Source of the DNA: JAWKOK01 sp963698255
GTDB taxonomy: Bacteria > Chloroflexota > Anaerolineae > Caldilineales > Caldilineaceae
Assembly: GCA_963698255.1 (NCBI GenBank)
Contig: CAVOQD010000036.1
Span: 62,001-126,000, forward strand
DNA length: 64,000 nt
Direction: 5' to 3'
Shown: positions 38,835-48,300 of the stretch, one piece after another
Layout: every line of letters begins with the position of its first letter
Position numbering within the stretch: position 1 is the first letter of the stretch
Made by a program: the position numbers and the translations under genes
Notes under the pieces: generated by a model
Seen by the model: only the letters and a program-made list of their open reading frames with translations
Told to the model about the DNA's origin: nothing
Database searches by the model: none

Positions 38835-39757
38835 AAGCAATTATCTACACCCAATACGGGCCGCCGGAAGTTCTCCATCTTGTTGAGGTCGAAAAACCGC
38901 AACCCAAGGACAATGAAATTCTGGTCAAGACTTTTGCAACATCAGCCCACATCGGCGACACAAAAATGCGCAGCCTCAAAGGAATTCCCGGTTGGCAGTT
39001 GCTCTTTGCGCGCATGTATCTGGGTTTCCGAAAACCAAAGAGACCCATACTCGGGATGGAGCTGGCCGGGGAAGTTGAGGCAGTGGGCAAAGACGTGACG
39101 CTCTTTAAACCGGGCGACCAGGTCTTTGCAGCCTTGTTCCCGGCCAAAGAAGCGTTTGGCGGGTATGCCGAATACAAATGTCTGCCTGAAGACGGGCTGG
39201 TGACTATCAAGCCGGCCAACATGAGCTACGAGGAAGCCGCCGTTGTGCCCAGCGGGGGCATGACGGCACTGACTATACTCCGCAAGGCGGATATCCAGAG
39301 CGGACAGCAGGTTCTGATCTATGGCGCTTCCGGCAGCGTCGGTACATTTGCGGTACAGATTGCCAAGTCCTTTGGGGCGGAGGTGACCGGCGTTTGCAGC
39401 ACAACCAATTTGGAGATGGCGAAGTCGCTGGGCGCCGATCAGGTGATCGATTACACGGCGGAAGATTTTGCCCAGAGCGGGGCCACTTATGATGTGATCT
39501 TTGATGCGGTCGGCAAGGCTACGCGTGAACAGTGTCAGAGCGCGCTCAAGAAGGGCGGCGTCCATCTGGATGTGATGAAGGATGAAGGCGATATCAGTAC
39601 CGAAGCACTGGTCTACCTGAGAGAACTGATCGAGGCTGGAGATCTGAGATCGGTCATAGATAGACGCTATCCGCTGGAGCAGATCGTTGAGGCTCACCGG
39701 TACGTTGATGAGGGACACAAAAAGGGCAACGTCGTTGTCACGATTGACCACAACTAA
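38831..39757 (+). CDS. Zinc-free NADPH:quinone oxidoreductase (MDR superfamily)
   Basis: This intact 308-residue enzyme opens MKAIIYTQYGPPEVLHLVEV and has GMELAGEVEAVGKDV in the GroES-like domain. The nucleotide site YGASGSVGTFAVQIAKSFGA precedes the QVIDY strand. No cysteine cluster for zinc is present, as in quinone or enone reductases. It reduces a quinone or an activated alkene with NADPH. The start overlaps the SDR stop. A dispersed repeat lies after it. Confidence 0.88.
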   Translation: MKAIIYTQYGPPEVLHLVEVEKPQPKDNEILVKTFATSAHIGDTKMRSLKGIPGWQLLFARMYLGFRKPKRPILGMELAGEVEAVGKDVTLFKPGDQVFAALFPAKEAFGGYAEYKCLPEDGLVTIKPANMSYEEAAVVPSGGMTALTILRKADIQSGQQVLIYGASGSVGTFAVQIAKSFGAEVTGVCSTTNLEMAKSLGADQVIDYTAEDFAQSGATYDVIFDAVGKATREQCQSALKKGGVHLDVMKDEGDISTEALVYLRELIEAGDLRSVIDRRYPLEQIVEAHRYVDEGHKKGNVVVTIDHN

Positions 39758-39785
39758 ATGAGCTCGACTGCGGTAGAAGGTACTT

Positions 39786-40034
39786 TGTCACCCTGAGCGG
39801 GTCTGCCTCAAAAGATCGAACGTGTTGAGAGACCAGCGAAGGGTCTCGGTGTTGCAAAACAGATTCTTCGCCGATCTCTAAGCATGTTCGATAACCGAGA
39901 TTCTTCGTTGGTCTGTCGTCCAGTGGAACGTCATGGAGTTAACCCACTCAGAATGACAGACGAACTTGCTGGCGAGATCCGTTTCTTGTCGCTAGAGCGC
40001 CGGGTACCCGGTGTGGGACACTCAGAATGACGGT
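39786..40034. repeat. Dispersed palindromic element, copy B
   Basis: TGTCACCCTGAGCGGG at the left and CCCACTCAGAATGACAGA near 39960 are inverted partners, with a further ACTCAGAATGACGG at 40021-40034. It shares GAAGGGTCTC and AGATTCTTCGC with 212-350. It occupies most of the intergenic space 39758-40063. Confidence 0.65.
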
Positions 40035-40063
40035 TCGTGAACCACCACAAATAGGAGCACGGA

Positions 40064-40228
40064 ATGAATAGTCGGAGCGCATGGATCGTTGGTGCAACAA
40101 CATTGGTCGGCGTCGGTGTCGGACTCGTTTTTCTTCAGACATCTGCGTTGTATTTCCTCGCATCGATCCTCATCGGAATCGGCGTCGGGCTTGCGATAGC
40201 TGCCGTCATGTCTAGGTCGCAGAGTTAA
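40064..40228 (+). CDS. Very small membrane protein
   Basis: This 54-residue protein starts at ATG 40064 after TAGGAGC. It consists of two membrane helices (WIVGATTLVGVGVGLVFL and YFLASILIGIGVGLAIAAVM) with a short basic tail RSQS. Glycine spacing suggests tight helix packing. I know no named family. It would easily be missed by length cut-offs. A hairpin follows. Confidence 0.65.
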   Translation: MNSRSAWIVGATTLVGVGVGLVFLQTSALYFLASILIGIGVGLAIAAVMSRSQS

Positions 40229-40245
40229 CAGGCCATCGGAAAAAA

Positions 40246-40328
40246 GCGGATAGAACGCTGATTTTGCGGATTTCCGCGGATAAAAGCAGAAGAAATCCGT
40301 ATTTATCCGCATGTTCAGTGTTATCCGC
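40246..40328. repeat. Inverted repeat of GCGGATA type
   Basis: GCGGATAGAACGCTG at the left pairs imperfectly with the reverse of TTCAGTGTTATCCGC at the right. Similar hairpins built from ATCCGCG words occur at 41570-41663, 54158-54253 and 54961-55059. It may serve as a terminator. Confidence 0.6.
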
Positions 40329-40371
40329 GTTCATTTCACTCACTCCGACAAGCTGCTAGAGGGAAGAAATT

Positions 40372-41554
40372 GTGGAACAGCAAAGCACATCGGATGGAAC
40401 GACAAAAACGCATGGTCGGCGGGTCGAATTCGACTATCTGCGCGCCTTCGTGGTGGTCCTCGTGGTCTGGCACCACGCGATTCTGGCCTACGCCGCCTTC
40501 TCATTCATGAACCCTGAAAACCCCATCAAGACCTTCAGCCCCGTCGTCGACAGCCGGCGCTGGGCCGGATTCGATCTGATGGCAGGCTTCAACGACACCT
40601 TCTTCATGGCGCTGATGTTCTTCATCTCCGGCCTCTTTGTGTGGCGTAGTCTTGCACGCAAAGGGATTGGCAAATACTTGGGCGACCGGCTGATCAGGCT
40701 GGGCATTCCCTTGGTTATCGGTGTGCTGTTTCTGATACCGCTGGCCTATTACCCAGCTCAACTGACCGTCGAAAAGATCTATGGCGGGCGAGACCGGTTT
40801 CTTCGAATTCTGGATCAACATGGCACGGGTCGGCTTCGGCACAGCGGGGCCGCTCTGGTTCGTGTGGCTGCTGCTGGTTTTCGACAGCGTGGCCGCCCTG
40901 ATCTATCGATTCACCAACCACAGCGGCGGCGCTTCCGATCAGAGGACAATCACCGTGTTCGAACGACCGCTGGCCCTTTTCGCGACGCTGTTGGTCTTCT
41001 CAACTGCTGCCTACCTACCGATGGTGCTCACCTTCGGACCGCTTGAGTGGATCGGGGTCGGCCCCTTTGTGGCGCAAGCCAGCCGTTTATTGTTCTACCT
41101 GGTCTACTTCCTCGCCGGTACCGCAGTCGGCGCCTACGGGATCGAGCGCAGCCTGTTGAAGCGGGAAGGTTCGCTGGCCCGGCGCTGGTGGGCCTGGCTG
41201 CCGGCAGGCTTGCTCTCGTTTGCGGTGATGATCGTGCTGATCGCCGACGGACCGCCTCAGTTGATCGATGTCGTTGCCTTCACCGTCACCTGTGCGACGC
41301 TCGTTTTCGGCCTAACGTCCATTTTTCTTCGCTTCGCCACTCGGAGCATCGGCGTCCTCAACAGCCTTGCCGCCAGCGCCTACGGCATCTACATCGTCCA
41401 CTACGTCTTTGTCACTTGGCTGCAATATTGGTTGCTGGGCGCGGATCTCTCCGCCATCGCCAAGGCGATATTGGTGTTCACAGGCACACTGATGCTCAGT
41501 TGGGGATTGACCGCCGCACTTCGGCGAATACCGTTGGTGGCAAGGGTTATCTAA
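40372..41554 (+). CDS. Acyltransferase family 3 membrane protein, one frameshift
   Basis: This protein of about 393 residues has ten or so membrane helices. GTG 40372 follows AGAGGGAAG. The N-terminal FDYLRAFVVVLVVWHHAIL carries the catalytic-type His of OafA/NodX-like O-acyltransferases, and FMALMFFISGLFVWRSL follows. The second part resumes at ETGFFEFWINMARVGFG after one extra G near 40786. It would acylate a surface sugar or lipid using a membrane donor. It is flanked by hairpin repeats. Confidence 0.78.
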
Positions 41555-41569
41555 TCAGCCGCCTTCCAA

Positions 41570-41663
41570 TTCACCGCGGGATATGCCAGGATTTCCCGGA
41601 TACCCACGGATTTTCCTAAAAAAACCCGTGGGTATCCGCCATATCCGCGTAATCCGCGGTGAA
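41570..41663. repeat. Long imperfect hairpin with CCGCGG ends
   Basis: TTCACCGCGG at 41570 pairs with CCGCGGTGAA ending 41663. The inner arms GGATACCCACGG and CCGTGGGTATCC pair exactly around an A-rich loop. It lies between two plus-strand genes and could terminate the first. Confidence 0.65.
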
Positions 41664-41709
41664 TCTTTTCCAAGGCTGAACAGTTACAATTTTTCAGGAG
41701 GACAGTCTC

Positions 41710-42582
41710 ATGAAGTCTTTCGTCAGCCGATATCAAATTGGCATTTTCTTCGCCCTCACGTTCGTTATCAGTTGGTTCCCGTGGTATGCGGGGATCGCTC
41801 CAGAGGTCTTGGCGTGGGGGCCCTCGGTGGCGGCATTCATTGTCGTCATTTACATCGGGGGTAAGCGCGGTCTATTGGATTTCCTGCGACCTTTTGGCCG
41901 CTGGCGCGTCGGCTTCAAATTTTGGGCGATCGCCATATTCGGCCCGGCAGTACTGTTCCTGATCGGACTGGGCGTGTACCTGCTTCTGGGCGGCGAGGCG
42001 CCGCCCTTTACGATGATACGAACGGAACTCCATTTGATTCCCCTTTACCTCGTGCTGGTCGTTCTGATGCCATGGCACGGACCGGTGGGAGAAGAGTTCG
42101 GCTGGCGCGGCTTTGCGCTGCCGAAGCTACAGACCAGATATGGCCCACTGATTGCCAGCCTCGTCATCGGCACCGTGTGGGGCGTATGGCATCTCCCGGA
42201 GTTCTTCGCTCCGTTGGGCGTGCTTGGGGCCCTGGCATCGTCCATGGGCGTCGTCAGTTTTATGCTCGTATATACGCTGGGGACCATCGCAAATTCTGTG
42301 TACATGACCTGGCTATACAACAAGACCGGCGCCAGCGCATTGGTCGCAGGCATCGTCTGGCATGCAGCGATCGATTTTTGGGCCCCGCCCCTTCTGAGTG
42401 ACTCATCGCTTGTGGCGGCAGGAGAAGGCACACACCTGCCAACGATAGCCCAGCCACTTTACTTGACGGTGCTGGCTGTGCTGGTGGTCGGGGCTATTTT
42501 GCTGACGCTTGTTACCAAAGGAAGGTTGGCATATATAGAGAATGTCCGGCACGAAAATCGTGTGGAATCAGCGACCGCATGA
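41710..42582 (+). CDS. CPBP family intramembrane glutamic protease
   Basis: This 290-residue protein has eight membrane segments. GPVGEEFGWRGFALP (Glu128, Glu129, Arg133) is the EExxxR motif; WGVWHLPEFF and VWHAAIDFW carry the other conserved histidines of the CPBP/Rce1 fold. Such enzymes cut prenylated or small membrane substrates or protect against bacteriocins. TCAGGAGG precedes ATG 41710. The membrane proteins downstream are in the same direction. Confidence 0.88.
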   Translation: MKSFVSRYQIGIFFALTFVISWFPWYAGIAPEVLAWGPSVAAFIVVIYIGGKRGLLDFLRPFGRWRVGFKFWAIAIFGPAVLFLIGLGVYLLLGGEAPPFTMIRTELHLIPLYLVLVVLMPWHGPVGEEFGWRGFALPKLQTRYGPLIASLVIGTVWGVWHLPEFFAPLGVLGALASSMGVVSFMLVYTLGTIANSVYMTWLYNKTGASALVAGIVWHAAIDFWAPPLLSDSSLVAAGEGTHLPTIAQPLYLTVLAVLVVGAILLTLVTKGRLAYIENVRHENRVESATA

Positions 42583-42703
42583 CCGAAGTCGGTGTCGTTG
42601 ACGGAATTTGGCGGCCGGGTACGCCCGGCATAAAAGGCGGGGTGAGTTGGGTCATCGGGGTCCGAACGACGAAATTCTACGCAGTTTTCAAAAGGTGAAT
42701 CAT

Positions 42704-43150
42704 ATGAAACGACCAGTAATGCTTTGGCCCCTGATCTTCTTTCTGCTCTTCTTGGCCCTGGGTGGCCTGTATGGGGGAATCACCTTGCTTGTAGACCCCA
42801 GCGGCAACCTGCTGGGCTTGGATGATGTCCTGCCATTTCTTCCGGTCTCAGATTTCATTCTGCCGGGCATATTTCTGTTGGTTGTCATGGGCCTGGCGCC
42901 CCTTCTTCTCTGTTTTGCACTGGCCGTGCTCCCCAGTTGGCCCTGGTTCAACGCGCTATTTCGCTGGAGCCATTACGATTGGGCCTGGACTGGGACCATT
43001 GTTCTGATGGCCATCTTGGCTATTTGGCTGATTGTCGAAGTCCTCCTGATCGGTCTATTCCCTATAACCTATGCCACAGCAGCGATTGGACTGTTGATCC
43101 TTCTTTTTGCCATGATGCCAAGCGTGCGAACCTACTACGACCATGGATAA
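42704..43150 (+). CDS. Small membrane protein, paralogue of 36107-36521
   Basis: This 148-residue protein has four helices, starting MKRPVMLWPLIFFLLFLALG. GITLLVDPSGNLLGLDDVLP and FILPGIFLLVVMGLAPLLL match the paralogue at 36.1 kb. Function unknown. AAAAGGTG precedes ATG 42704. The gene is followed by two other small membrane genes. Confidence 0.7.
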   Translation: MKRPVMLWPLIFFLLFLALGGLYGGITLLVDPSGNLLGLDDVLPFLPVSDFILPGIFLLVVMGLAPLLLCFALAVLPSWPWFNALFRWSHYDWAWTGTIVLMAILAIWLIVEVLLIGLFPITYATAAIGLLILLFAMMPSVRTYYDHG

Positions 43151-43190
43151 CATCGACTAGTGGTCGTCTGCTCGCAGGAGGGAAAAAACC

Positions 43191-43630
43191 ATGGAGCTCT
43201 CGATACTGTCTCAGATAACCCTCTACGTCTTGCTGACGCTGATTGGGGTCTTCACGTTGATCATCTGGGGCTGGCAGATCAATGTGCTGCGAGGAAAGGC
43301 GATGACAAACCCGGATGGGTCGGTCGATAGCTGGCACGAGCAGAAAACCCACTACGGCATCGCCTTCGCAGACGTCTTTTTCGCCTGCCCTGCCAACGCA
43401 ATCGCTATAATTCTCGTCTTTGTCAGCCCGCGTTGGGGAACCTACCTGCTCGCCATGGCCGGCTTCTGGTGGGTCTGGGCAAACACCATGACGACATCTA
43501 CCAGCCTGCGTTTTGAGCATCCGAAAATCACGCTGGCCTGGTTGATTGTCTTCCCCAGCGGGATACTGATCGGATCTGGCAACGATTGTCTGGACAGTCA
43601 TCAATTTCGACGCTATCTATTTTCAGTGAC
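43191..43630 (+). CDS. Small membrane protein, one frameshift
   Basis: This protein has about 146 residues. MELSILSQITLYVLLTLIGV and FADVFFACPANAIAIILVFV are membrane segments, with a WHEQKTHYGIAFAD loop between. The zero frame runs past the natural end; after one extra base near 43568 the tail WTVINFDAIYFQ stops at 43628-43630, 11 bases before the next ATG. Function unknown. Confidence 0.55.
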
Positions 43631-43641
43631 GAGGTCTTGCC

Positions 43642-44073
43642 ATGATGAATCTAATCTGGGGTACCGTTCTGATCGTGTTTACGCTGTTGCTCTGTTGGCT
43701 GGCGCAAGTGGTCAACGCCTTGTCGCCGGCGTTGGCAGTCCGGCTGGGCCTGGCAGAGCCCAAAGCCGACGTCGATCACACATTCTACGTCGATGGGCGC
43801 GGCGAGGCGATTTGGGATGCCGTGATCCTCTGGACGTTGCCGGTCGCCGGCGTTTTGCTCCTACTGGACAACCCTTGGTGGCCATATTTCGGCCTGGTCG
43901 GCGGCGGCATGTATCTTTATTTCACCGGCCGCCTGCTCATAGTACGCAGGATGATGCAACGTCGCGGCATTCGCATCGGCAAGCCGCAGACAGTCAAGCT
44001 GTACAATGGTGTCCTCATTCTCTGGGGCCTGGTCGCACTGATCACAATCGGCATAGCACTGACGTCGTTGTAG
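43642..44073 (+). CDS. Small membrane protein
   Basis: This 143-residue protein has four membrane segments (IWGTVLIVFTLLLCWLAQVV at the start). A charged loop, DVDHTFYVDGRGEAIWD, may face outside. It is close behind the preceding membrane gene, so they probably form an operon. Function unknown; no family recognised. The 263 bases after it contain TAATAT near 44252, a possible -10 box for the exporter. Confidence 0.6.
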   Translation: MMNLIWGTVLIVFTLLLCWLAQVVNALSPALAVRLGLAEPKADVDHTFYVDGRGEAIWDAVILWTLPVAGVLLLLDNPWWPYFGLVGGGMYLYFTGRLLIVRRMMQRRGIRIGKPQTVKLYNGVLILWGLVALITIGIALTSL

Positions 44074-44336
44074 CAATCCGCGTGCTATCAGGCTGCGGCA
44101 GAACATTTTCAGATCGAAAACCCGTCGTCGTCTTGATGGTGGTCTTGGCGTCGACACTCCTCGTACGCTTGCAGGTCGGCCTGCCGGCACTGATACAGAC
44201 CGAAACCGGCTACCGGCTACTGCGCTTCAAACATGATTAGGCTATCGTGTAATATTGCCGTTATCATGCTCTCTCTCTGTTCCGTCAGATCCGGCTGACC
44301 CATCACAAGCGGATCGTCACCACCAATGGATCGTCC

Positions 44337-45588
44337 TTGAACACCTACATCGACCTGCTGGGCCGCAACCACAACTACCGCAACCTCTGGCTGGCCAAGA
44401 TGGTCAGCTATCTGGGCGACTGGTTCAACCTGCTGGCCTCGGCCACGCTTGATCGCATCGCTTACCGGGTCCGGGGCTGCCATCAGCTATCTCTTTCTGG
44501 CCCGCTTTCTGCCCCTCTTCTTCGCCAGCCCTGTGGCAGGCGTGGTGGCCGACCGTTACAGCCGCCGCATGATCATGATCGTCAGCGATGTGCTGCGCGC
44601 GCTCACGGTGCTCGGCTTTCTGCTGATCCGCAGCGACGAACTGATCTGGCTCTTCTATCTGCTGACCATCATCCAGTTCACCTTGAGCGCCTTCTTCACG
44701 CCGGCCCAGACCGCGCTGCTGCCCAAGGTGGTGGACGAGGACGATCTGGTGGCGGCCAACGCGCTGGACGGCTTCACCTGGAGTTCCATGTTGGCCGTCG
44801 GGGCCATGCTGGGCGGGCTGGCCACGGCCTATCTGGGCATCACCGCCGCCTTTGTGATCGATGCCTTCACCTTTCTGCTCTCGGCCTGGTTCGTCAGCCG
44901 CATCGACCTGCCGCGCACAACCGCGCATGAACGTTTGGCCCAGGCCAATCAGGGCAGCGGACTCTTCGAATTTGTGGGCGGTCTGCGCTATCTGGCCGGA
45001 CGGCCATTCATTCTGGGGCTGGCTCTGGTCAAGGCCGGCGGCGCGCTGATCTGGGGCGCCATCAACGTGGTGGAGATCCCGCTGGCCGAGACCGTCTTTC
45101 CGCTCAACGGCAACGGCACGCTGACGTTGGGCATCATCTACGCCGCCACCGGCATCGGCACCGCGCTGGGACCGATCCTGTTGCGCCAGTGGATGGGCGA
45201 CAGCCGCGCGGCCTCGCTGCGCGCCATCACCCTCAGCTTTGTGATGCTCACCCTCGGCGTGACCGGGCTGGGATTGGCCAACATGCTCCCCATGATCGTG
45301 GTCATGACCGTCGTGCGCGGCATCGGCAGCGGCGCGGCCTGGGTCTTCTCCAGCGCGCTGCTGCAAAAACTCGTCACCGACGAGTATCGCGGTCGCGTCT
45401 TCGCCTTCGAGTTTGCCATCCTGACGCTCACCCAGTCGTTCTCGGTGCTCTGGGCCGGGTTCGCCATGGATTCCCTGGGCCTGGACGTTCAGCAAGTGCT
45501 GCTGAGCATGGGTGTGGTCGGCGTGGCTATTACGTTGATCTGGATGGTTTTCCGAGCGAGGTACGCGTTGCGGGTGGCGCCGGCGTAG
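44337..45588 (+). CDS. MFS transporter, one frameshift
   Basis: This protein of about 417 residues has twelve helices. NHNYRNLWLAKMVSYLGDWF opens the first helix, and VAGVVADRYSRRMIMIVSD is the conserved loop 2-3 motif of the facilitator superfamily. It looks like a MFS exporter of the MdfA/enterobactin-export kind. The frame changes at 44448-44451, where CTTG stands for CTG. The visible start is TTG 44337; an ATG at 44327 would join in only with another base change. Its substrate is unknown. The LacI operon follows. Confidence 0.78.
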
Positions 45589-45606
45589 GAATTATCCAAT
45601 TGGTGA

Positions 45607-45651
45607 TTGACATCAGCCAATCCTTGCTGTATGCTATTTATACGTATAAAT
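45607..45651 (+). promoter_or_regulatory. lacI promoter with overlapping operator palindrome
   Basis: TTGACA (45607-45612) and TATGCT (45630-45635) are 17 bases apart. Directly after the -10 box is the perfect 16-base palindrome ATTTATACGTATAAAT (45636-45651), which covers the expected transcription start. This is where a LacI-family repressor would bind to control itself and the genes behind it. Confidence 0.7.
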
Positions 45652-45688
45652 CTTGTCCGATGCGTGCGCTGATTTGCTTCCCTGACAG

Positions 45689-46717
45689 ATGGATCGACCA
45701 ATTCCGAAAAATAGACGTCCGACCCAGGCCGATGTCGCTCGAATCGCTGGTGTTTCGCAGGCGATGGTCTCTTATGTGCTCAACGACAATCCGGATGTCT
45801 CCATCTCGGCTGAGACACGCCAACGGATTCTGGATGCGGTCGCGGCGCTCGGTTATGTGCCCAATGCCCCCGCCCGCAGCCTGCGCACCAATCGGACCTT
45901 CACCATCGCCAGCATCATTCCGGATGTCACCAATCCGTTCTATCCTGCGCTCGAGCGGGGCATCCAGGATGTGGCCGATCAACATGACTACGATCTGATC
46001 ATCTACAACACCGATGGGCTGGCGCAGCGCGAGGCGAAGTGTCTGCGCTCGGTTCAGCAAGGCCGTGTCGACGGCATCATCGGCGTCTTTTTTCACACGT
46101 CCGCCCGTGATCTCTTGCCGCTGCTGGATCGCAACATCTCGATCGTCAGGCTGGAGTCGTCGCCCAAGATGGCCGGTGAACGACCGCTCGACAACGTCTA
46201 TGTGGACAACATCAAGGCCGCCAAGGCCGGCGTCCTCTATCTGTTGGAGAAAGGCTACAAACGCGTCGGCATGTTGACCGGCGGCATCGGGCCGGGCCAG
46301 CCTCGTCTCTCCGGCTACCATGAAGCGCATGCCGAGTTGGGACAGACCGTTGATGAACGTCTGGTCTTCGAGACTGATTTCACCGAAGCCGGAGGACAGA
46401 ACGGCATGCGAGCGCTGCTCACCGGCGACATCTTGCCGGACGCGGTCTTTGCGGCCAATGACATGATGGCCATGGGCGCGTTGGTGGCGCTGCGTGATGC
46501 AGGCTATCGCGTGCCTGAGGATATCGCGGTTCTGGGGTTCGACAACATCCCGACCGCAAAACTTGTCAGTCCGCCGCTGACGACCGTCAGCCAGTCGCAA
46601 GATCAGATGGGACGGCGTGCGGCTGAGATGTTGTTTGAGCGGCTCAACGGTCATGCGACGCTGCCGGGGCGCTGCGAAGAGTTGCCGTTCGAGATTATCG
46701 TACGGGATTCGGCATAG
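45689..46717 (+). CDS. LacI family transcriptional repressor
   Basis: This 342-residue protein has the N-terminal helix-turn-helix PTQADVARIAGVSQAMVSYV (residues about 11-30) and hinge NAPARSLRTNRT. A periplasmic-binding-protein-like core follows, ending FDNIPTAKLVSPPLTTVSQS. It should repress the sugar-uptake genes that follow and release DNA on binding a sugar. A perfect palindrome overlaps its own promoter. The binding protein gene begins 122 bases later. Confidence 0.92.
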   Translation: MDRPIPKNRRPTQADVARIAGVSQAMVSYVLNDNPDVSISAETRQRILDAVAALGYVPNAPARSLRTNRTFTIASIIPDVTNPFYPALERGIQDVADQHDYDLIIYNTDGLAQREAKCLRSVQQGRVDGIIGVFFHTSARDLLPLLDRNISIVRLESSPKMAGERPLDNVYVDNIKAAKAGVLYLLEKGYKRVGMLTGGIGPGQPRLSGYHEAHAELGQTVDERLVFETDFTEAGGQNGMRALLTGDILPDAVFAANDMMAMGALVALRDAGYRVPEDIAVLGFDNIPTAKLVSPPLTTVSQSQDQMGRRAAEMLFERLNGHATLPGRCEELPFEIIVRDSA

Positions 46718-46839
46718 GGCATCACATCCATCAAAGAGACCCCATTCGATCAAATTTCAGTACCGGTGAAAGGAGACGCACAGACGAAATAAAACCGTTC
46801 GGAAATCAATATTCGCTAGAAAACTCAGGAGGTTACCCA

Positions 46840-48210
46840 GTGAAATTCACACGAATTGTTCCGTTCACACTGTTTCTGCTACTGGCTCTCATCGTGGCTG
46901 GTTGCGCTGCTCCGGCAGAGGATGCCGCCGGGGAGCCGCCCGCAGAGGATGAGATCACCATCACATGGTGGTCCGAATTGGCGGGCATTCCCTCCAACAT
47001 TGATGAAGTGTTCATCGAGCCGTTTGAGGCGGCGAATCCCGGCATCAAGCTCGAGATCATCGGCCAGGAAGCGCTCAACGACACACTGCGCACGGCCATC
47101 CAGGCCGGCGAAGCGCCTGATATCCTGCAAACACCGGGCGCCTCGTTCATCGCTGAGTATGTCGATGCCGGTTCCGTCGTGGCGCTGGACGACTTCTCCG
47201 CCGATTTGGGCTGGCAGGACAAGCTTCTCGACTGGGCCTATCAGTCGGGACAGTTGGGCGGCAGTCTTTACAGTATCCCGTTGACCTACGAGAGCATGGT
47301 TCTCTTCTACAACAAGACGCTATTCGATGAGCAGGGCTGGGAAGTTCCAACGACACTCGACGAACTGAATGCTGTGGCAGCCGCGGCCGAGGAACTCGAC
47401 ATCAACCCCTTTACCTACGGCAATGCCACCTGGCAGCCCTCCAACGAGCATCTGATGGGCATTTACCTGAACAATGTCGCCGGACCGGCCAATGTTTACA
47501 AGGCATTGACCGGCCAAAAGGATTGGACCGATCCTGAGTTTGCCGACGCTACTGAACTCCTGCGCCAGCACATCGTTGACAACGGTTGGTTCAGCGGCAG
47601 CCTGGAGAACTACTTTGCCAACAGCGGCGACGATTCCGCCGTCGAACTGGCAAGCGGCGATGCAGCCATGATGATGAGCGGCACATGGCAGTTCCGGACT
47701 CTGCCCGGCTTCTTTGAGGAGACAGGTCAGGAATGGGGTTGGGCCCCGTTGCCGCCCATGAGCGATGACGCCGGCGAGTACAACTATGAGTTGGCCACCG
47801 GAAGCACCGTCTCTGTGAATGCCGAATCTGAGAACATCGACGCAGTCGTCAAGGTGATTGACTTCTTGATCAGCGATCCGGATCGCATTTTGACGCTTGC
47901 GTCTGCCAGCGGCTACGGCGAATGGATGGTGCCGGTACCCATCACGGCTGAAGACTTCCCGGCAGATACCGACGAACGTGTTGTGTCGTACTTCGCCGAC
48001 TTTGCCGACGTGACGGGTCAGGGTCGTATCGGTTATACGACTTGGACCTTCTGGCCTGCGGCCCCCAACGTTCAACTGTGGGAAGCCATTGAGAACGTAT
48101 GGGTCGGTGAGCGCACCGTTGACGACTATCTGGCCGAACAACAGGCGCTTTGGGATGCAGCCCGGGAAGAGGGCAATGTCCTGCCGGTTCCGGCCCCTGC
48201 CGGGCAGTAG
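46840..48210 (+). CDS. Sugar ABC transporter substrate-binding lipoprotein (family 1)
   Basis: This 456-residue protein starts at GTG 46840 after AGGAGG. It has a signal peptide and lipobox (LALIVAGC), then TITWWSELAGIPSNIDEVFI, typical of family 1 solute-binding proteins. YYNKTLFDEQGWEVP-like and MMMSGTWQFRTLPGFFE motifs follow. It catches an oligosaccharide or glycoside at the cell surface and hands it to the two permeases. A strong hairpin lies directly downstream, so it is likely made in excess over them. Confidence 0.9.
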   Translation: MKFTRIVPFTLFLLLALIVAGCAAPAEDAAGEPPAEDEITITWWSELAGIPSNIDEVFIEPFEAANPGIKLEIIGQEALNDTLRTAIQAGEAPDILQTPGASFIAEYVDAGSVVALDDFSADLGWQDKLLDWAYQSGQLGGSLYSIPLTYESMVLFYNKTLFDEQGWEVPTTLDELNAVAAAAEELDINPFTYGNATWQPSNEHLMGIYLNNVAGPANVYKALTGQKDWTDPEFADATELLRQHIVDNGWFSGSLENYFANSGDDSAVELASGDAAMMMSGTWQFRTLPGFFEETGQEWGWAPLPPMSDDAGEYNYELATGSTVSVNAESENIDAVVKVIDFLISDPDRILTLASASGYGEWMVPVPITAEDFPADTDERVVSYFADFADVTGQGRIGYTTWTFWPAAPNVQLWEAIENVWVGERTVDDYLAEQQALWDAAREEGNVLPVPAPAGQ

Positions 48211-48230
48211 CGACGAGCTGGTTAGACACG

Positions 48231-48259
48231 AAAGATGGGGCATAGCATGCCCCATCTTT
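48231..48259 (+). terminator. Perfect hairpin between binding-protein and permease genes
   Basis: AAAGATGGGGCAT and ATGCCCCATCTTT pair exactly around AGC. No long T run follows, so it could be a partial terminator or an mRNA-stabilising stem. Such stems often raise the level of the binding protein relative to the permeases. Confidence 0.75.
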
Positions 48260-48300
48260 CTCCGGAATCCGTGTGAATGACGAACGACTGGAGCAAGTAA

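Noticed and set aside
44425..45495. Open frame of 356 residues on the minus strand, rich in Gln, His and Gly
   Set aside because: Antisense shadow of the MFS transporter; composition typical of reversed GC-rich code.
45638..46753. Open frame of 371 residues on the minus strand
   Set aside because: Antisense to the LacI repressor, which has full domain support.
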